A stretch of DNA of 64,000 nt, taken from the NCBI RefSeq assembly GCF_001667585.1, contig NZ_LZJZ01000083.1:62001-126000 (forward strand). Reading direction: 5' to 3'. The translations under genes were made by a program, and so were the position numbers. This DNA is from Mycobacterium sp. E2733. GTDB lineage: Bacteria; Actinomycetota; Actinomycetes; Mycobacteriales; Mycobacteriaceae. Of the stretch, positions 51,277 through 59,980 are shown piece by piece. The notes beneath the pieces are model-generated. The model ran no database searches. It was not told the origin of the DNA and saw nothing but the letters and a program-made list of their open reading frames with translations. Each line of letters opens with the position of its first letter. The stretch's first letter is position 1.

Positions 51277-52992
51277 ATGGCCACCACACCCGATGCGACT
51301 GGAGTCACCGACATCAAACCCCGCAGTCGTGACGTAACAGACGGCCTGGAGAAGGCCGCCGCCCGCGGCATGTTGCGGGCAGTCGGCATGGGTGACGAGG
51401 ACTTCGCCAAGCCGCAGATCGGGGTGGCGTCGTCGTGGAACGAGATCACCCCGTGCAACCTCTCGCTCGACCGGCTCGCCAAGGCGGTCAAGGAAGGCGT
51501 CTTCGCGGCCGGCGGCTACCCGCTCGAGTTCGGGACGATCTCCGTTTCCGACGGCATCTCGATGGGCCACGAGGGCATGCACTTCTCGCTGGTGTCGCGC
51601 GAGGTGATCGCGGACAGCGTCGAGACCGTGATGCAGGCCGAGCGCCTCGACGGATCGGTGCTCCTGGCCGGCTGCGACAAGTCGCTGCCCGGGATGCTGA
51701 TGGCCGCCGCGCGCCTGGATCTGGCGGCGGTGTTCCTGTACGCGGGCTCCATCCTGCCCGGGCGGGCCAAGCTGTCCGACGGCACCGAACGCGAGGTCAC
51801 CATCATCGACGCATTCGAGGCGGTGGGCGCGTGCGCCCGCGGCTTGATGCCCCGCGAGGACGTCGACGCCATCGAACGCGCGATCTGCCCCAGCGAGGGC
51901 GCGTGCGGCGGCATGTACACCGCCAACACGATGGCCAGCGCCGCGGAGGCCCTCGGCATGTCGCTGCCCGGCAGCGCCGCCCCACCGGCCACCGATTACC
52001 GCCGCGACGGGTTCGCCCGCCGCAGTGGCCAGGCCGTCGTGGAGTTGCTGCGCCGCGGCATCACCGCCCGCGACATCCTCACCAAGGAGGCGTTCGAGAA
52101 CGCCATCGCGGTGGTGATGGCGTTCGGCGGCTCGACCAACGCCGTGTTGCACCTCCTGGCGATCGCGCACGAGGCCGACGTCGAACTGTCGCTCGACGAC
52201 TTCAGCCGCATCGGGTCGAAGGTTCCGCACCTCGCCGACGTCAAACCGTTCGGCCGTCACGTCATGTCGCATGTCGATCAGATCGGCGGCGTGCCGGTGG
52301 CGATGAAGGCGCTGCTGGATGCGGGCCTGCTGCACGGGGATTGCCTGACCGTGTCGGGCCGAACCGTCGCCGAGAACCTGGCCGCGATCGATCCGCCCGA
52401 CCCGGACGGCAAGGTGCTGCGGGCCCTGGACAATCCCATCCATCCGACCGGCGGCATCACGATCCTGCGCGGGTCCCTGGCGCCCGAGGGCGCGGTGGTC
52501 AAGTCGGCCGGTTTCGATTCGCAGGTGTTCGAGGGCACGGCAAGGGTTTTCGACGGCGAGCGCGCCGCGCTGGACGCCCTCGAGGACGGGACGATCGCCA
52601 AGGGTGATGCCGTGGTGATCCGTTACGAGGGCCCCAAGGGCGGCCCCGGGATGCGCGAGATGCTCGCCATCACCGGCGCGATCAAGGGCGCCGGCCTGGG
52701 CAAGGACGTGCTGCTGCTGACCGACGGCCGCTTCTCCGGCGGGACGACCGGCCTGTGCGTGGGCCACATCGCACCCGAGGCGGTCGACGCCGGGCCTATC
52801 GCCTTCCTGCGCGACGGTGACCGGATCCGCCTGGATGTCGCCAATCGTGTCCTCGACGTCCTGGTCGATCCGGCCGAATTCGCTTCCCGGCGAGAGGGTT
52901 TCACACCTCCGCCGCCACGCTACAAGACCGGCGTACTGGCCAAGTACGTCAAGCTGGTGAGCTCGGCGGCGATCGGTGCGGTCTGCGGCTAG
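51277..52992 (+). CDS. ilvD: Dihydroxy-acid dehydratase
   Basis: 571 residues. Fe-S cluster cysteines are in [12 protein letters not shown] near residue 130 and [13 protein letters not shown] near residue 210; the C-terminal [19 protein letters not shown] is a family hallmark. It dehydrates 2,3-dihydroxy-acids to 2-keto acids in valine, leucine and isoleucine synthesis. The start is ATG at 51277, 6 bases after CATACT; the frame upstream to 51244 would place the start before the promoter. It is divergent from ricR and shares the 114-base control region that holds the RicR box. Confidence 0.95.
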   Translation: MATTPDATGVTDIKPRSRDVTDGLEKAAARGMLRAVGMGDEDFAKPQIGVASSWNEITPCNLSLDRLAKAVKEGVFAAGGYPLEFGTISVSDGISMGHEGMHFSLVSREVIADSVETVMQAERLDGSVLLAGCDKSLPGMLMAAARLDLAAVFLYAGSILPGRAKLSDGTEREVTIIDAFEAVGACARGLMPREDVDAIERAICPSEGACGGMYTANTMASAAEALGMSLPGSAAPPATDYRRDGFARRSGQAVVELLRRGITARDILTKEAFENAIAVVMAFGGSTNAVLHLLAIAHEADVELSLDDFSRIGSKVPHLADVKPFGRHVMSHVDQIGGVPVAMKALLDAGLLHGDCLTVSGRTVAENLAAIDPPDPDGKVLRALDNPIHPTGGITILRGSLAPEGAVVKSAGFDSQVFEGTARVFDGERAALDALEDGTIAKGDAVVIRYEGPKGGPGMREMLAITGAIKGAGLGKDVLLLTDGRFSGGTTGLCVGHIAPEAVDAGPIAFLRDGDRIRLDVANRVLDVLVDPAEFASRREGFTPPPPRYKTGVLAKYVKLVSSAAIGAVCG

Positions 52993-53026
52993 GCCCGATC
53001 GCCGCTTCGCTCAACGGGTTTGGAAA

Positions 53027-53467
53027 CTATGCGTGGCTGGCCGCCGCGCGCGTACGCCTGCCGAAGTACGTCGCGTTGAGGCCCAACAGCGTCAGCAACG
53101 CACCGGCGACGACATTCGACCACGTCATGCCGGCGGTCAGCGCGACGCCCGGCAGAATCCACAGCGAGACGATGACCCACACACCGAGCACCGGCATCGT
53201 CCAGGTCATGCCGTGTGCGCGGTCGAGCGCCGTGGCGAACCCGTACGCCAAGAACGCCGCCGCGATCCCGGCGACCAGGTTGGACGTGGCGAGCGATCCC
53301 GTCGTGCTGAAACCCACCATCCACGGTGACGCGGCCACATACAGGCCGGTCAGCAACGCCAGCCCGAAGGTGACGTGCGCACTCATCGACTCGGCAACGC
53401 GGTCATAGCTCGCGCGCAGAGCCAACAAATCCGGGTGGTGATCGATTGATGAATGGACTGTACTCAT
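53027..53467 (-). CDS. SPW-repeat membrane protein (Rv0188-like)
   Basis: 146 residues with four membrane segments in two repeats. Each repeat has the SPW signature: YVAASPWMVGF near residue 45 and a degenerate WVIVSLWILPG near residue 98. Function unknown. ATG start with AGAAAGG 7 bases upstream. TAATCT around 53535-53540 on the minus strand is a possible -10. It converges on ilvD with a 34-base gap and is divergent from the nitronate monooxygenase gene across 157 bases. Confidence 0.88.
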   Translation of the reverse strand: MSTVHSSIDHHPDLLALRASYDRVAESMSAHVTFGLALLTGLYVAASPWMVGFSTTGSLATSNLVAGIAAAFLAYGFATALDRAHGMTWTMPVLGVWVIVSLWILPGVALTAGMTWSNVVAGALLTLLGLNATYFGRRTRAAASHA

Positions 53468-53610
53468 TTTGTGACCTTTCTGTTATGCAGCAAGCCTTTT
53501 GGGCTGTCCGCACCCATCCATCTGCCGTTAAGATTACGCTCGATCGCGCTGGGCCAGCAACGAATTCGCGGGCGCCCGGGACCCACTGACAACCCGATTG
53601 ACCTGGCGCG

Positions 53611-53616
53611 TAGCGT
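53611..53616 (+). promoter_or_regulatory. -10 box of the nitronate monooxygenase gene
   Basis: TAGCGT ends 8 bases before the ATG at 53625, which leaves a leader of at most 1-2 bases. Confidence 0.4.
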
Positions 53617-53624
53617 CGTAAGAC

Positions 53625-54608
53625 ATGGACATCGCGGACCGGCTGCGAATGGACGTTCCGGTCGCTCAGGCGGGCATGGGCGGCGGCCTGGCGACAGCGC
53701 CGCTGGCGGCCGCGGTCGCCCAGGCGGGCGGTCTCGGCACCCTGGGCATTGCCACCCCGCGCCAGTTACGGGCGGCCATCGATCAGGTGCGTGAGCGGGC
53801 GCCGGGCCGCGCGGTCGCGGTGAATCTGTTGATGCCGTTCGTGCATCGCTCGCACGTCGCGGTCTGCGTCGACGCCGGCGTCGATGCCGTCGTGCTGGCG
53901 TTCGGTGAAAAGCGTGGACTCGTTCAGCATCTGCGCGATGCCGGCATCTTCGTCTTCGTGATGGTCGGTACTGCGGCGCAGGCCCGCGCCGCTATCGGTT
54001 GGGGCGCCGACGGTTTGATCGCCCAGGGCCGCGAGGCCGGTGGCCACCTCGTCGGCACCATGCCGGCGCTGCAGTTCCTGCCGGAGGCGCTGACCGCGGC
54101 CGCCGGTCGCCCGGTGTTTCTCGCCGGCGGTATCGCCAGTGCCACCGACACGCGCGACGCCCTGGCGGCGGGCGCCAGCGGCGTCGTCGCCGGGACGCGA
54201 TTCCTGATGACGCACGAAGCCAACGCCAACCGGGAGTATCAGCGGCGAATAGCCCAGGCGGACAAGACGATCGAAACCAACCTGTTCGGCCTGAGCTGGC
54301 CGCTGCGGCATCGCGTCGTGCCCAACGCCGCGACGCGGCGCTGGTGCCGCGACGACGGCTGGGCAAAGTCGTTGCCGGCGTCCATCAACTCGGCGAGCCG
54401 CTTAATGGCCGCGCTGGGCTATTTCGACGCCGGCGCATTGATGCGCCTGCAGTCTGCAGGCCGCCCGCTGTTCACGCCGCTGGCGCCGCTCGCCACCATG
54501 CCCGATGAGTGGGTGGACCGCGCGGCGCTCTACGCCGGTGAAACCGCGCTGCGGATCGGCGAACTCACCTCGGCCGCCCAAGCGGTCGCCGATCTCAGCC
54601 CGCGTTGA
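53625..54608 (+). CDS. Nitronate monooxygenase / 2-nitropropane dioxygenase-like protein
   Basis: 327 residues with the FMN TIM-barrel of the family: VPVAQAGMGGGLATAPLAAA at the N-terminus, DGLIAQGREAGGHLVGT near residue 128 (the GxEAGGH flavin/catalytic-His motif) and VFLAGGIASATDTRDALAAG near residue 165 for phosphate binding. It should oxidise alkyl nitronates or an unknown substrate with FMN. ATG start behind TAGCGT. As I recall, M. tuberculosis has no such gene between Rv0187 and Rv0188, so this looks like a lineage-specific addition or a loss in M. tuberculosis. Convergent with the O-methyltransferase gene (7-base gap). Confidence 0.9.
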   Translation: MDIADRLRMDVPVAQAGMGGGLATAPLAAAVAQAGGLGTLGIATPRQLRAAIDQVRERAPGRAVAVNLLMPFVHRSHVAVCVDAGVDAVVLAFGEKRGLVQHLRDAGIFVFVMVGTAAQARAAIGWGADGLIAQGREAGGHLVGTMPALQFLPEALTAAAGRPVFLAGGIASATDTRDALAAGASGVVAGTRFLMTHEANANREYQRRIAQADKTIETNLFGLSWPLRHRVVPNAATRRWCRDDGWAKSLPASINSASRLMAALGYFDAGALMRLQSAGRPLFTPLAPLATMPDEWVDRAALYAGETALRIGELTSAAQAVADLSPR

Positions 54609-54615
54609 CCCGACG

Positions 54616-55272
54616 CTAGCGCACCAGGGCGAGCGCGAAGCCGTCCCAGCGCTTGGCGCCGACCGTTTGGATAACGGCCGTGTCCAGCCGTGGGTGTTCG
54701 CCCATCAGCTGCAAAGTGTTGCGCACCGCCTCGGCCTGGGCATTGCGCTGCGGCTCGAGGATCTCGCCCTCCCGAATCACGTTGTCCGCCAAGATGAGTG
54801 CGCCCGGGCGAGCCAGCCGGACCGCCCACTGTAAGTATTCGACGTAGCTCTCTTTGTCGGCGTCGATGAACACCATGTCGAAGGGGCCGCCGTCCAATGT
54901 GGGCAGCGTGTCCAGCGCGGCGCCGACTACCACCTGCACCCGGTCGGCGAGTCCCGCCCGCTCCAGGTTGGCCCGCGCGACCTCGGCGTGCTTGGGCTCG
55001 TATTCCAGCGTCACCACCCGGCCCTGCGGTCCGGCGCCGCGCGCGAGCCAGATGGTGCTGAAGCCGCCCAGCGTGCCGATCTCGAGGATGCGGTGCGCCT
55101 GGATCGCCCCGGCCAACAGGCCCAGAAACTTGCCCTGCTGGGCGGACACGGCGATCCGCGGCAAGCCGGCGGCGTCGCTGGCCTCCAGCGCCGCGCTCAG
55201 CGCCGGATCGTCGCCGACCACGGTTCCGTCCAGAAAAGCGTCGACGTCTTGGGGGGTTGGGTTCGGGGTCAT
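54616..55272 (-). CDS. O-methyltransferase, class I (Rv0187-like)
   Basis: 218 residues of the Methyltransf_3 (catechol/caffeoyl-CoA O-methyltransferase) family. SAM motif RILEIGTLGGFSTIWLARG near residue 60, metal-binding DMVFIDADKESYVEYLQWA near residue 128 and ALILADNVIREGE near residue 155. It methylates a hydroxyl of an unknown acceptor with Mg2+. ATG at 55272 lies 7 bases after TAGCGT; an extension to 55311 is not needed. Divergent from mymT. Confidence 0.9.
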   Translation of the reverse strand: MTPNPTPQDVDAFLDGTVVGDDPALSAALEASDAAGLPRIAVSAQQGKFLGLLAGAIQAHRILEIGTLGGFSTIWLARGAGPQGRVVTLEYEPKHAEVARANLERAGLADRVQVVVGAALDTLPTLDGGPFDMVFIDADKESYVEYLQWAVRLARPGALILADNVIREGEILEPQRNAQAEAVRNTLQLMGEHPRLDTAVIQTVGAKRWDGFALALVR

Positions 55273-55279
55273 GCGATCA

Positions 55280-55285
55280 ACGCTA
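55280..55285 (-). promoter_or_regulatory. -10 box, leaderless start of the O-methyltransferase
   Basis: TAGCGT on the minus strand ends 7 bases before the ATG at 55272. Confidence 0.5.
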
Positions 55286-55311
55286 GCCGGTACCGGACGG
55301 GTCACGACCAT

Positions 55312-55340
55312 TTACCAGATACCCATGGGGGGTATATAGT
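55312..55340 (+). promoter_or_regulatory. mymT promoter with RicR box in the spacer
   Basis: TTACCA (55312-55317) and TATAGT (55335-55340) are 17 bases apart. TACCC-ATGGG-GGGTA (55320-55334) fills the spacer, with perfect 6-base arms ATACCC/GGGTAT. Bound RicR would block polymerase; copper would relieve it. Confidence 0.85.
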
Positions 55341-55396
55341 GGCCATGTGGTCGATCACAGCCGCAAGAGTCCACGACAAAGAAATGGGTGAGTGAA

Positions 55397-55543
55397 ATGG
55401 CAAATTACGAAGCAGGCACCGAGCTGACTTGTGGCCACGAGGGCTGCGGGTGTCGCGTTCGCATCGAGGTTCCCTGCCACTGCTCCGGTGCGGGTGAGCC
55501 GTACCGCTGCACCTGCGGCGACGAGCTGACCCCGGTCAAGTAG
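55397..55543 (+). CDS. mymT: Copper metallothionein MymT
   Basis: 48 residues, too short for most gene finders. The sequence [19 protein letters not shown] starts a protein with seven Cys (12, 17, 19, 27, 29, 38, 40) in paired CxC motifs (GCGC, PCHC, RCTC), matching M. tuberculosis MymT (Rv0186A), which binds several Cu(I) ions and protects against copper. The ATG at 55397 has a GTGAG purine run a few bases upstream. The leader from the RicR-controlled promoter is about 50 bases. It converges on the GH3 glucosidase gene, with a long palindrome between. Confidence 0.93.
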   Translation: MANYEAGTELTCGHEGCGCRVRIEVPCHCSGAGEPYRCTCGDELTPVK

Positions 55544-55554
55544 TCCGCTGAGGT

Positions 55555-55643
55555 CCGCGTCGAGTGTGCGCCCAGGGCGGCGACGCGCCGGGGAAACCAA
55601 CCCTGAGCGCACGGTCAACGCCGTGAACGCACACTCGACGCGG
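55555..55643. terminator. Branched long inverted repeat between mymT and bglS
   Basis: Arms 55555-55570 and 55628-55643 (CCGCGTCGAGTGTGCG and its exact reverse complement) enclose 57 bases that contain two more stems: GCGCCCAGGG with CCCTGAGCGC (9 of 10 pairs) and ACGG/CCGT. The fold is cloverleaf-like. It sits 11 bases after mymT and 6 bases past the bglS stop, as a bidirectional terminator would. Confidence 0.7.
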
Positions 55644-55649
55644 CCGGAA

Positions 55650-57779
55650 TCAGCGCCCGAACGTACGATCGGCGAGCTCGACCGTCGCCGCCAGCCGCGG
55701 CGCGACCGCTGACGTGCCGACCGCGACCAGGTAATCGCCCGCCCCGATTCGCCAGCATCCAACGCTGCCGTCGTAGCGGGAGAGCAGACGCGGGTCCGCT
55801 TCGATGGTGACGCGGTGGCTGGCGCCGGGCTCGAGCTCGACCCGCTCGAATCCCAGCAACCGCAGGCATTGCCGGTCCGGGGCGGCGGTCAGGTACAGCT
55901 GCGGGACGTCGGCGCCGGCGCGGTCGCCGGTGTTGGCGACGCTGAAGCTGGCGGTCACCGTGTCCCCGCCGGTGACGGTCAGATCCCGGTACTCGAAGTC
56001 GGTGTAGGACAAGCCATGACCGAAGGCGAACATCGGAGCCTCGCCGGTGGTGGCGAACCAGCGGTAGCCGACGTCGGATCCCTCGGCGTAGTCGATCGTG
56101 CTCGGCGCCCCCCAGGGAATGCCGAGGCCGGGCAGCTCCGGGCGCGGCGTCTGGGCCAGGTCAACCGGAAAGGTGATCGGCAGCCGGCCCGATGGATTGA
56201 CCCGACCGGCAAGGATTTCCGCGATGGCCCGGCCGCCGGATTGCCCCGGATACCACGCCTGCACGATGGCCTGGACCGAGTCCCGCCAGGGCATGGTCAC
56301 CGGGTTGCCGGTTTCGAGCACCACGACGGTGTTGGGGTTGGCGGCCGCTACGGCGCTGATCAACGCGTCCTGCCCCCACGGCAGCGACAGGTCGGCGATG
56401 TCGAAGCCCTCCCCTTCGGCACGGATCGCGAACACGATAACGATGTCCGCGCGTCGCGCCGCGAGCACGGCCTCGGCCGTACTGATGCCGGGGTCGAACT
56501 CGATTTGCGCGCTTGGGAATTGTCTTCGGAGCTCGTCGAGCGGGCTCGACGGCAGCAGGTGCAGCTTGCGCAGCCCGGCCTCCAGCCCCGAGCCGCCGAT
56601 CGGGATGACGGCCGCGTAGCCGCCCGGCGGGACCACGGCGCTCGAGCCGTAGCCGGCCGGCACCCCGACGTGTGCGTATCCGCCGATGACGGCGATCCGG
56701 GCGGTCGACTGCGGCGCCAGGGGCAGTAGCCCGCGGTTGGTCAACAGCACGATCCCCTGCCGGGCGATCCGCAACGCGATCTCGTTGTGCGCGGCCATGT
56801 CCGGCGCGGGCGCGGCTTGGGCACGGTCGACACCGACCGCGAACATCGACCGCAGGATCCGCCGGACCATGTCCGAGAGGCGTTCGCGCGTCAGCCTGCC
56901 GTCGGCGTGGGCGACCCGCAGCGGCTCACCGAAAGCCTCGGACTGCCATAGCAGCGCGTCGATTTGCGCCCCGCACTCTTGGTCCAGCCCGCCCAGCGCG
57001 CACTCCCAGGACGGGGTGGCCCCCCAGTCCGACATGACCCAGCCCCGGTATCCCCATGCGCCTTTCAGCACGCGGTTGATCAGGACGTCGTTGGCGGCGG
57101 CGTAGGTTCCGTTGACCTTGTTGTAGGCGGTCATCACCGCGCCCGGCTGCGCGCGTTCGATGGCGATCTCGAAGGCCAGCAGGTCGGATTCGCGATGCGC
57201 GTCGGGGTCGATGACCGCGTCCAGGAAGTGCCGATTGGTCTCGTTGCAGTTTAGCGAGTAGTGCTTGACGGTCGAGATCACCCGTTGCTGCTGGATCCCG
57301 TCGATCGACTCCGCGGCGATTGTCGCGGTCAAAAGCGGGTCCTCGGAAAGGTATTCGAAGTTGCGTCCGTTGCGCGGGTCCCGCGCGAGGTTCATGGACC
57401 CCGCGAGCTGTACGTTGAACCCGCGGCTGCGGGCTTCCCGGCCGATCACCTGGCCGGCGGCGCGGGCGAGGGACGGGTCGAAGCCGGCGGCCAGCGCGAG
57501 CCCGGCGGGCAGCGCGGTGGCCGTGTCGCCCGGGCGATAGCCGGGATTGGTCACGCCCAGCCCGGCGTCGCTCATCAGCAACGCCGGCACGCCGAGCCGG
57601 GGAATGCCGGGGACGTAGGCGGCGCTCATCGGAACGTCCGGCGGGATGCGCTCGTCGCGCACCGGCCACATTTCGCCGGCGCCCATCACCCCGACCAGCA
57701 GCGCGAATCGCTCGTCGTCGGTCAGCAGGGCTTCGACCTCGCGCGCCCGGGCGTCGGCATCATCGCCGAACGAGCTCAC
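55650..57779 (-). CDS. bglS: Glycoside hydrolase family 3 beta-glucosidase
   Basis: 709 residues (Rv0186 about 691). GH3 N-terminal barrel with nucleophile Asp251 in GWVMSDWGATPSW and KHYSLNCNETNRHF near residue 180; the GH3 C domain has GEGFDIADLSLPWGQDAL; a fibronectin-like domain follows (APMFAFGHGLSYTDFEYRDL). No signal peptide, so probably cytoplasmic. It should hydrolyse beta-glucosides. GTG at 57779 overlaps the stop of the metalloprotease-like gene (GTGA), so it is the last gene of a three-gene coupled operon. Confidence 0.93.
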   Translation of the reverse strand: MSSFGDDADARAREVEALLTDDERFALLVGVMGAGEMWPVRDERIPPDVPMSAAYVPGIPRLGVPALLMSDAGLGVTNPGYRPGDTATALPAGLALAAGFDPSLARAAGQVIGREARSRGFNVQLAGSMNLARDPRNGRNFEYLSEDPLLTATIAAESIDGIQQQRVISTVKHYSLNCNETNRHFLDAVIDPDAHRESDLLAFEIAIERAQPGAVMTAYNKVNGTYAAANDVLINRVLKGAWGYRGWVMSDWGATPSWECALGGLDQECGAQIDALLWQSEAFGEPLRVAHADGRLTRERLSDMVRRILRSMFAVGVDRAQAAPAPDMAAHNEIALRIARQGIVLLTNRGLLPLAPQSTARIAVIGGYAHVGVPAGYGSSAVVPPGGYAAVIPIGGSGLEAGLRKLHLLPSSPLDELRRQFPSAQIEFDPGISTAEAVLAARRADIVIVFAIRAEGEGFDIADLSLPWGQDALISAVAAANPNTVVVLETGNPVTMPWRDSVQAIVQAWYPGQSGGRAIAEILAGRVNPSGRLPITFPVDLAQTPRPELPGLGIPWGAPSTIDYAEGSDVGYRWFATTGEAPMFAFGHGLSYTDFEYRDLTVTGGDTVTASFSVANTGDRAGADVPQLYLTAAPDRQCLRLLGFERVELEPGASHRVTIEADPRLLSRYDGSVGCWRIGAGDYLVAVGTSAVAPRLAATVELADRTFGR

Positions 57780-58288
57780 CGCACACCCTGTTTCGCGTAC
57801 ACGACGCGCAGCACGTGCCCGAGTTCGGGTCCCATCACCAGCTCCGCCAGCTCGCACAACGTGGCGACGAACTCCGGGCCGTGTGGCGGCTCGGCCTGGC
57901 ACAGGTGGTGCGCGACTTCGTGGAGCACCACCAGCTCGCGCAGCGCCCACTCGGCCGTGTCGCGGTCGGGGACCGCGATGATGCCTGCGCCATCACGAAA
58001 TTCGTAGTGAGCCGCGGTGGCGGCCCGTCGGGGGCGCACCCGCAGCGGCGCGGTGGATGGCCAACGCCGGCGCACCGTCGGCAACGCAAGCACCTGGTCA
58101 ACATAGCGCTGCACGGCGGAAACCGAGCCGAATCGTCCCTCCGGCGGCAGCGTGAGCTGCCCGCCGAAGAAGTCCACGGCGCGCGACCCGTGCTCGGCGG
58201 CGCGGTCGAACAGCGTCCGGACGAACTCCTCGGCCGCGTAAACCTTGGCGCGCTGGGAGTCCCGCTTGGCGGACTGCCCCGGGCTCAC
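57776..58288 (-). CDS. HExxH metalloprotease-like protein (Rv0185-like)
   Basis: 170 residues with the zinc motif in VVLHEVAHHLCQ at about residue 123 and a further His in PPHGPEFVATL, consistent with a small SprT-like or TIGR04338-type putative zinc protein. There is no signal peptide. The substrate is unknown. GTG at 58288 overlaps the stop of the DUF2786 gene (GTGA), and its own stop overlaps the start of bglS, so the three genes are translated in series. Confidence 0.85.
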   Translation of the reverse strand: MSPGQSAKRDSQRAKVYAAEEFVRTLFDRAAEHGSRAVDFFGGQLTLPPEGRFGSVSAVQRYVDQVLALPTVRRRWPSTAPLRVRPRRAATAAHYEFRDGAGIIAVPDRDTAEWALRELVVLHEVAHHLCQAEPPHGPEFVATLCELAELVMGPELGHVLRVVYAKQGVR

Positions 58289-59034
58289 CGGCCCAGCGGG
58301 GCGCGCGCTCCGGGCAGTTCGGGGCTGTTGCCCAGCCGCGCGCGCCGACCGGCCCGATCGCCGGCGCGCCGCGCCGCCGAGGAATAGCCGGCCGTCGCCC
58401 GGCTGACCTGATAGGTGCCACGCGCCTTCGACGCGCTCCGGTAATAATCGTGCAGCTCGACATCCTTGTCGCGCAATGCAATAGCGGTGCCCGGCGGGCG
58501 CCGGCGGTCCCTGGTCGCCTCGCGCCGGGCCTCCTCGCGCGCCTCCGCCAGGCGCTGGCCCACCCGCGCGCCGAAGGCCAGCTGGAAGTTGAGCCGCGCA
58601 GTGATGGTGGGCGTGGGCCGGTGCGCGCCGGACGCGAGGTAGGCGTCCGACGCCCGCACCATCTGGACGACCAGGCTGGCATACAACGCGTGAGCGGCGT
58701 CGATGTCCTCGGCGAACCCGTAGGCGTAAACGAACGTCGAATTCGATGCCACATCACAGCGCACGTCGTTGGCCAGAGCGATCAACACGAACAGCTGCAC
58801 ATACGTCCGCAGCCCCTTGGTGCCCGCGTTTCCGATGGTGATGGTGCGCTGGGTCGGTGCCTGCGCCGGCGAGCGGTTGGCCGCGTGCGACCGCGCCACC
58901 GCCAAGTCGATGGAGGCCGCCGTCGCCAACCGCTGCGCGGCGCTCATGAAGGCGTCCGCCTCGTGCGGGTTGTCGGTGCCTTCCGCCTGACGCAACAGTG
59001 CGGCGATGCGGGCCAGCGTTTTGTCGTCGGTCAT
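58285..59034 (-). CDS. DUF2786 protein (Rv0184-like)
   Basis: 249 residues. The DUF2786 domain is at the N-terminus (LARIAALLRQAEGTDNPHEA, then FMSAAQRLATAASIDLAVA). The C-terminal part is Arg-rich with a repeated Glu/Arg helix (RLAEAREEARREATRDRRR). Function unknown. ATG at 59034 lies 7 bases after TAGTTT, so the message is probably leaderless. First gene of the operon with the HExxH protein and bglS. Confidence 0.88.
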   Translation of the reverse strand: MTDDKTLARIAALLRQAEGTDNPHEADAFMSAAQRLATAASIDLAVARSHAANRSPAQAPTQRTITIGNAGTKGLRTYVQLFVLIALANDVRCDVASNSTFVYAYGFAEDIDAAHALYASLVVQMVRASDAYLASGAHRPTPTITARLNFQLAFGARVGQRLAEAREEARREATRDRRRPPGTAIALRDKDVELHDYYRSASKARGTYQVSRATAGYSSAARRAGDRAGRRARLGNSPELPGARAPLGR

Positions 59035-59041
59035 ATGCGCC

Positions 59042-59047
59042 AAACTA
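59042..59047 (-). promoter_or_regulatory. -10 box, leaderless start of the DUF2786 operon
   Basis: TAGTTT on the minus strand ends 7 bases before the ATG at 59034. Confidence 0.5.
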
Positions 59048-59071
59048 CGGGAGCGATCCGACACCTTCGCC

Positions 59072-59914
<843 letters not shown>

Positions 59915-59973
59915 CTAGTCATTACGGGCAGCGTAATGGCTCCCGGTGCGGATCGCCCTGCCGGACACTGTCG

Positions 59974-59979
59974 TAGGCT
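59974..59979 (+). promoter_or_regulatory. -10 box near the sigG start
   Basis: TAGGCT ends 7 bases before a GTG at 59987 and 1 base before the ATG at 59981. If used, translation would begin leaderless at 59987. I could not find a clear RecA-independent damage motif upstream. Confidence 0.4.
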
Positions 59980-59980
59980 C

